40,523 nucleotides of DNA from Nitrospirales bacterium (GTDB lineage Bacteria > Nitrospirota > Nitrospiria > Nitrospirales > UBA8639), in NCBI GenBank assembly GCA_022824735.1, contig JAJDZI010000056.1, positions 1 through 40,523 of the forward strand, given 5' to 3'. The notes below the pieces were generated by a model. It did not search any database and had not been told where the DNA came from. It saw nothing but the letters and a program-made list of their open reading frames with translations. This document shows, in pieces, positions 40,323 through 40,523 of this stretch. Position 1 is the first letter of the stretch. Every line of letters begins with the position of its first letter. The position numbers and the translations under genes are program-made.

Positions 40323-40523
40323 ATGAGAGTGGTGCAGACGCGTAACAAAGGATTGGTGTTCGGCATTCTTCTCTCTGCCCTGGCCGTCGGCGTGATGTTG
40401 ACGATGGGGCAAGTTCCGTTGGCGGTCAGCCAGCCCGTGACCATTCCGGTGGGCAGCATCAGCGGGCCGATCCCGATGGACGCGGCCAACCCGGTGTGGG
40501 AAACGGTGCCGGGGATCGTGGTG
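40323..40523 (+). CDS. NxrC-like exported EB_dh-domain protein, 5' part only
   Basis: The ATG at 40323 follows AAAGGAGG (40305-40312) and the frame is open to the window end (67 codons). The product starts with a signal peptide (LVFGILLSALAVGVMLTMGQ, residues 11-30). The segment PMDAANPVWETVPGIVV follows, the typical first strand of ethylbenzene-dehydrogenase-type haem b domains (D-x-x-x-P-x-W-x-x-x-P). Such proteins are the gamma subunits of type II DMSO-reductase enzymes and the proposed NxrC of Nitrospira nitrite oxidoreductase. The preceding TorD-like gene supports this. The call would need the rest of the gene for certainty. Confidence 0.72.
   Translation, partial: MRVVQTRNKGLVFGILLSALAVGVMLTMGQVPLAVSQPVTIPVGSISGPIPMDAANPVWETVPGIVV

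Overview
The window most likely comes from a nitrite-oxidising bacterium of the genus Nitrospira (phylum Nitrospirota). This is inferred from gene content, not from a marker gene. It holds two paralogous 'cytochrome bd-like' oxidases of the type reported from Nitrospira, a block of membrane cytochrome c proteins with an ethylbenzene-dehydrogenase-type (EB_dh) haem domain, and, at the right edge, a TorD-like molybdoenzyme chaperone followed by the start of an exported EB_dh protein resembling a nitrite oxidoreductase gamma subunit (NxrC). No rRNA, tRNA or CRISPR array was seen.

Layout. (1) 1-3366: prfB with a +1 programmed frameshift and lnt, both on the minus strand, flanked by inverted copies of a 34-bp repeat. 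(2) 3367-8665: an accessory, repeat-rich region with a DinJ/YafQ-type toxin-antitoxin pair, a TbpB-like surface lipoprotein, a shortened retropepsin-like ORF, two DUF1640-like coiled-coil/TM proteins, and several families of hairpin or MITE-like repeats. (3) 8764-9552: an exported cupredoxin-like protein with its own terminator. (4) 9776-17979: a long plus-strand operon with a class-2 methyltransferase, a DUF420 membrane protein, a Cys-rich PCP_red-like protein, an unknown membrane protein, bd-like oxidase copy 1, a DUF3047 protein, a Gly-rich membrane protein and two membrane-anchored FGE-fold proteins that lack the catalytic cysteines. (5) 18149-24923: three previously uncalled tiny membrane-protein ORFs, bd-like oxidase copy 2, a membrane protein with two haem c sites, a monohaem membrane cytochrome c, and a dihaem cytochrome c-EB_dh fusion, ending at a strong terminator. 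(6) 25100-31725: mobA, argS, tgt, yajC, secD and secF. (7) 31834-37215: a PAS/HAMP sensor kinase, a sigma-54 response regulator with a Cys-rich linker, and a convergent seven-blade WD40 protein. (8) 37427-40523: an HExxH/zinc-finger protein, a Tat-type 4x[4Fe-4S] ferredoxin, the TorD-like chaperone and the partial NxrC-like gene.

How the parts fit (inference). Electrons from nitrite oxidation at a periplasmic molybdopterin enzyme, needing MobA, the TorD-like chaperone and an NxrC-like haem subunit, would pass through c-type cytochromes to the bd-like oxidase of region 5. Region 4 looks like a second, divergent oxidase with its own assembly or cofactor genes. Copy 1 lacks three histidines present in copy 2, so the two probably differ in metal centres or function. 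The most novel candidates are the tiny ORFs in front of oxidase copy 2, the tetrapyrrole-flavoured accessory operon of oxidase copy 1, the HExxH protein beside the molybdoenzyme genes, and the MITE-like repeat family.
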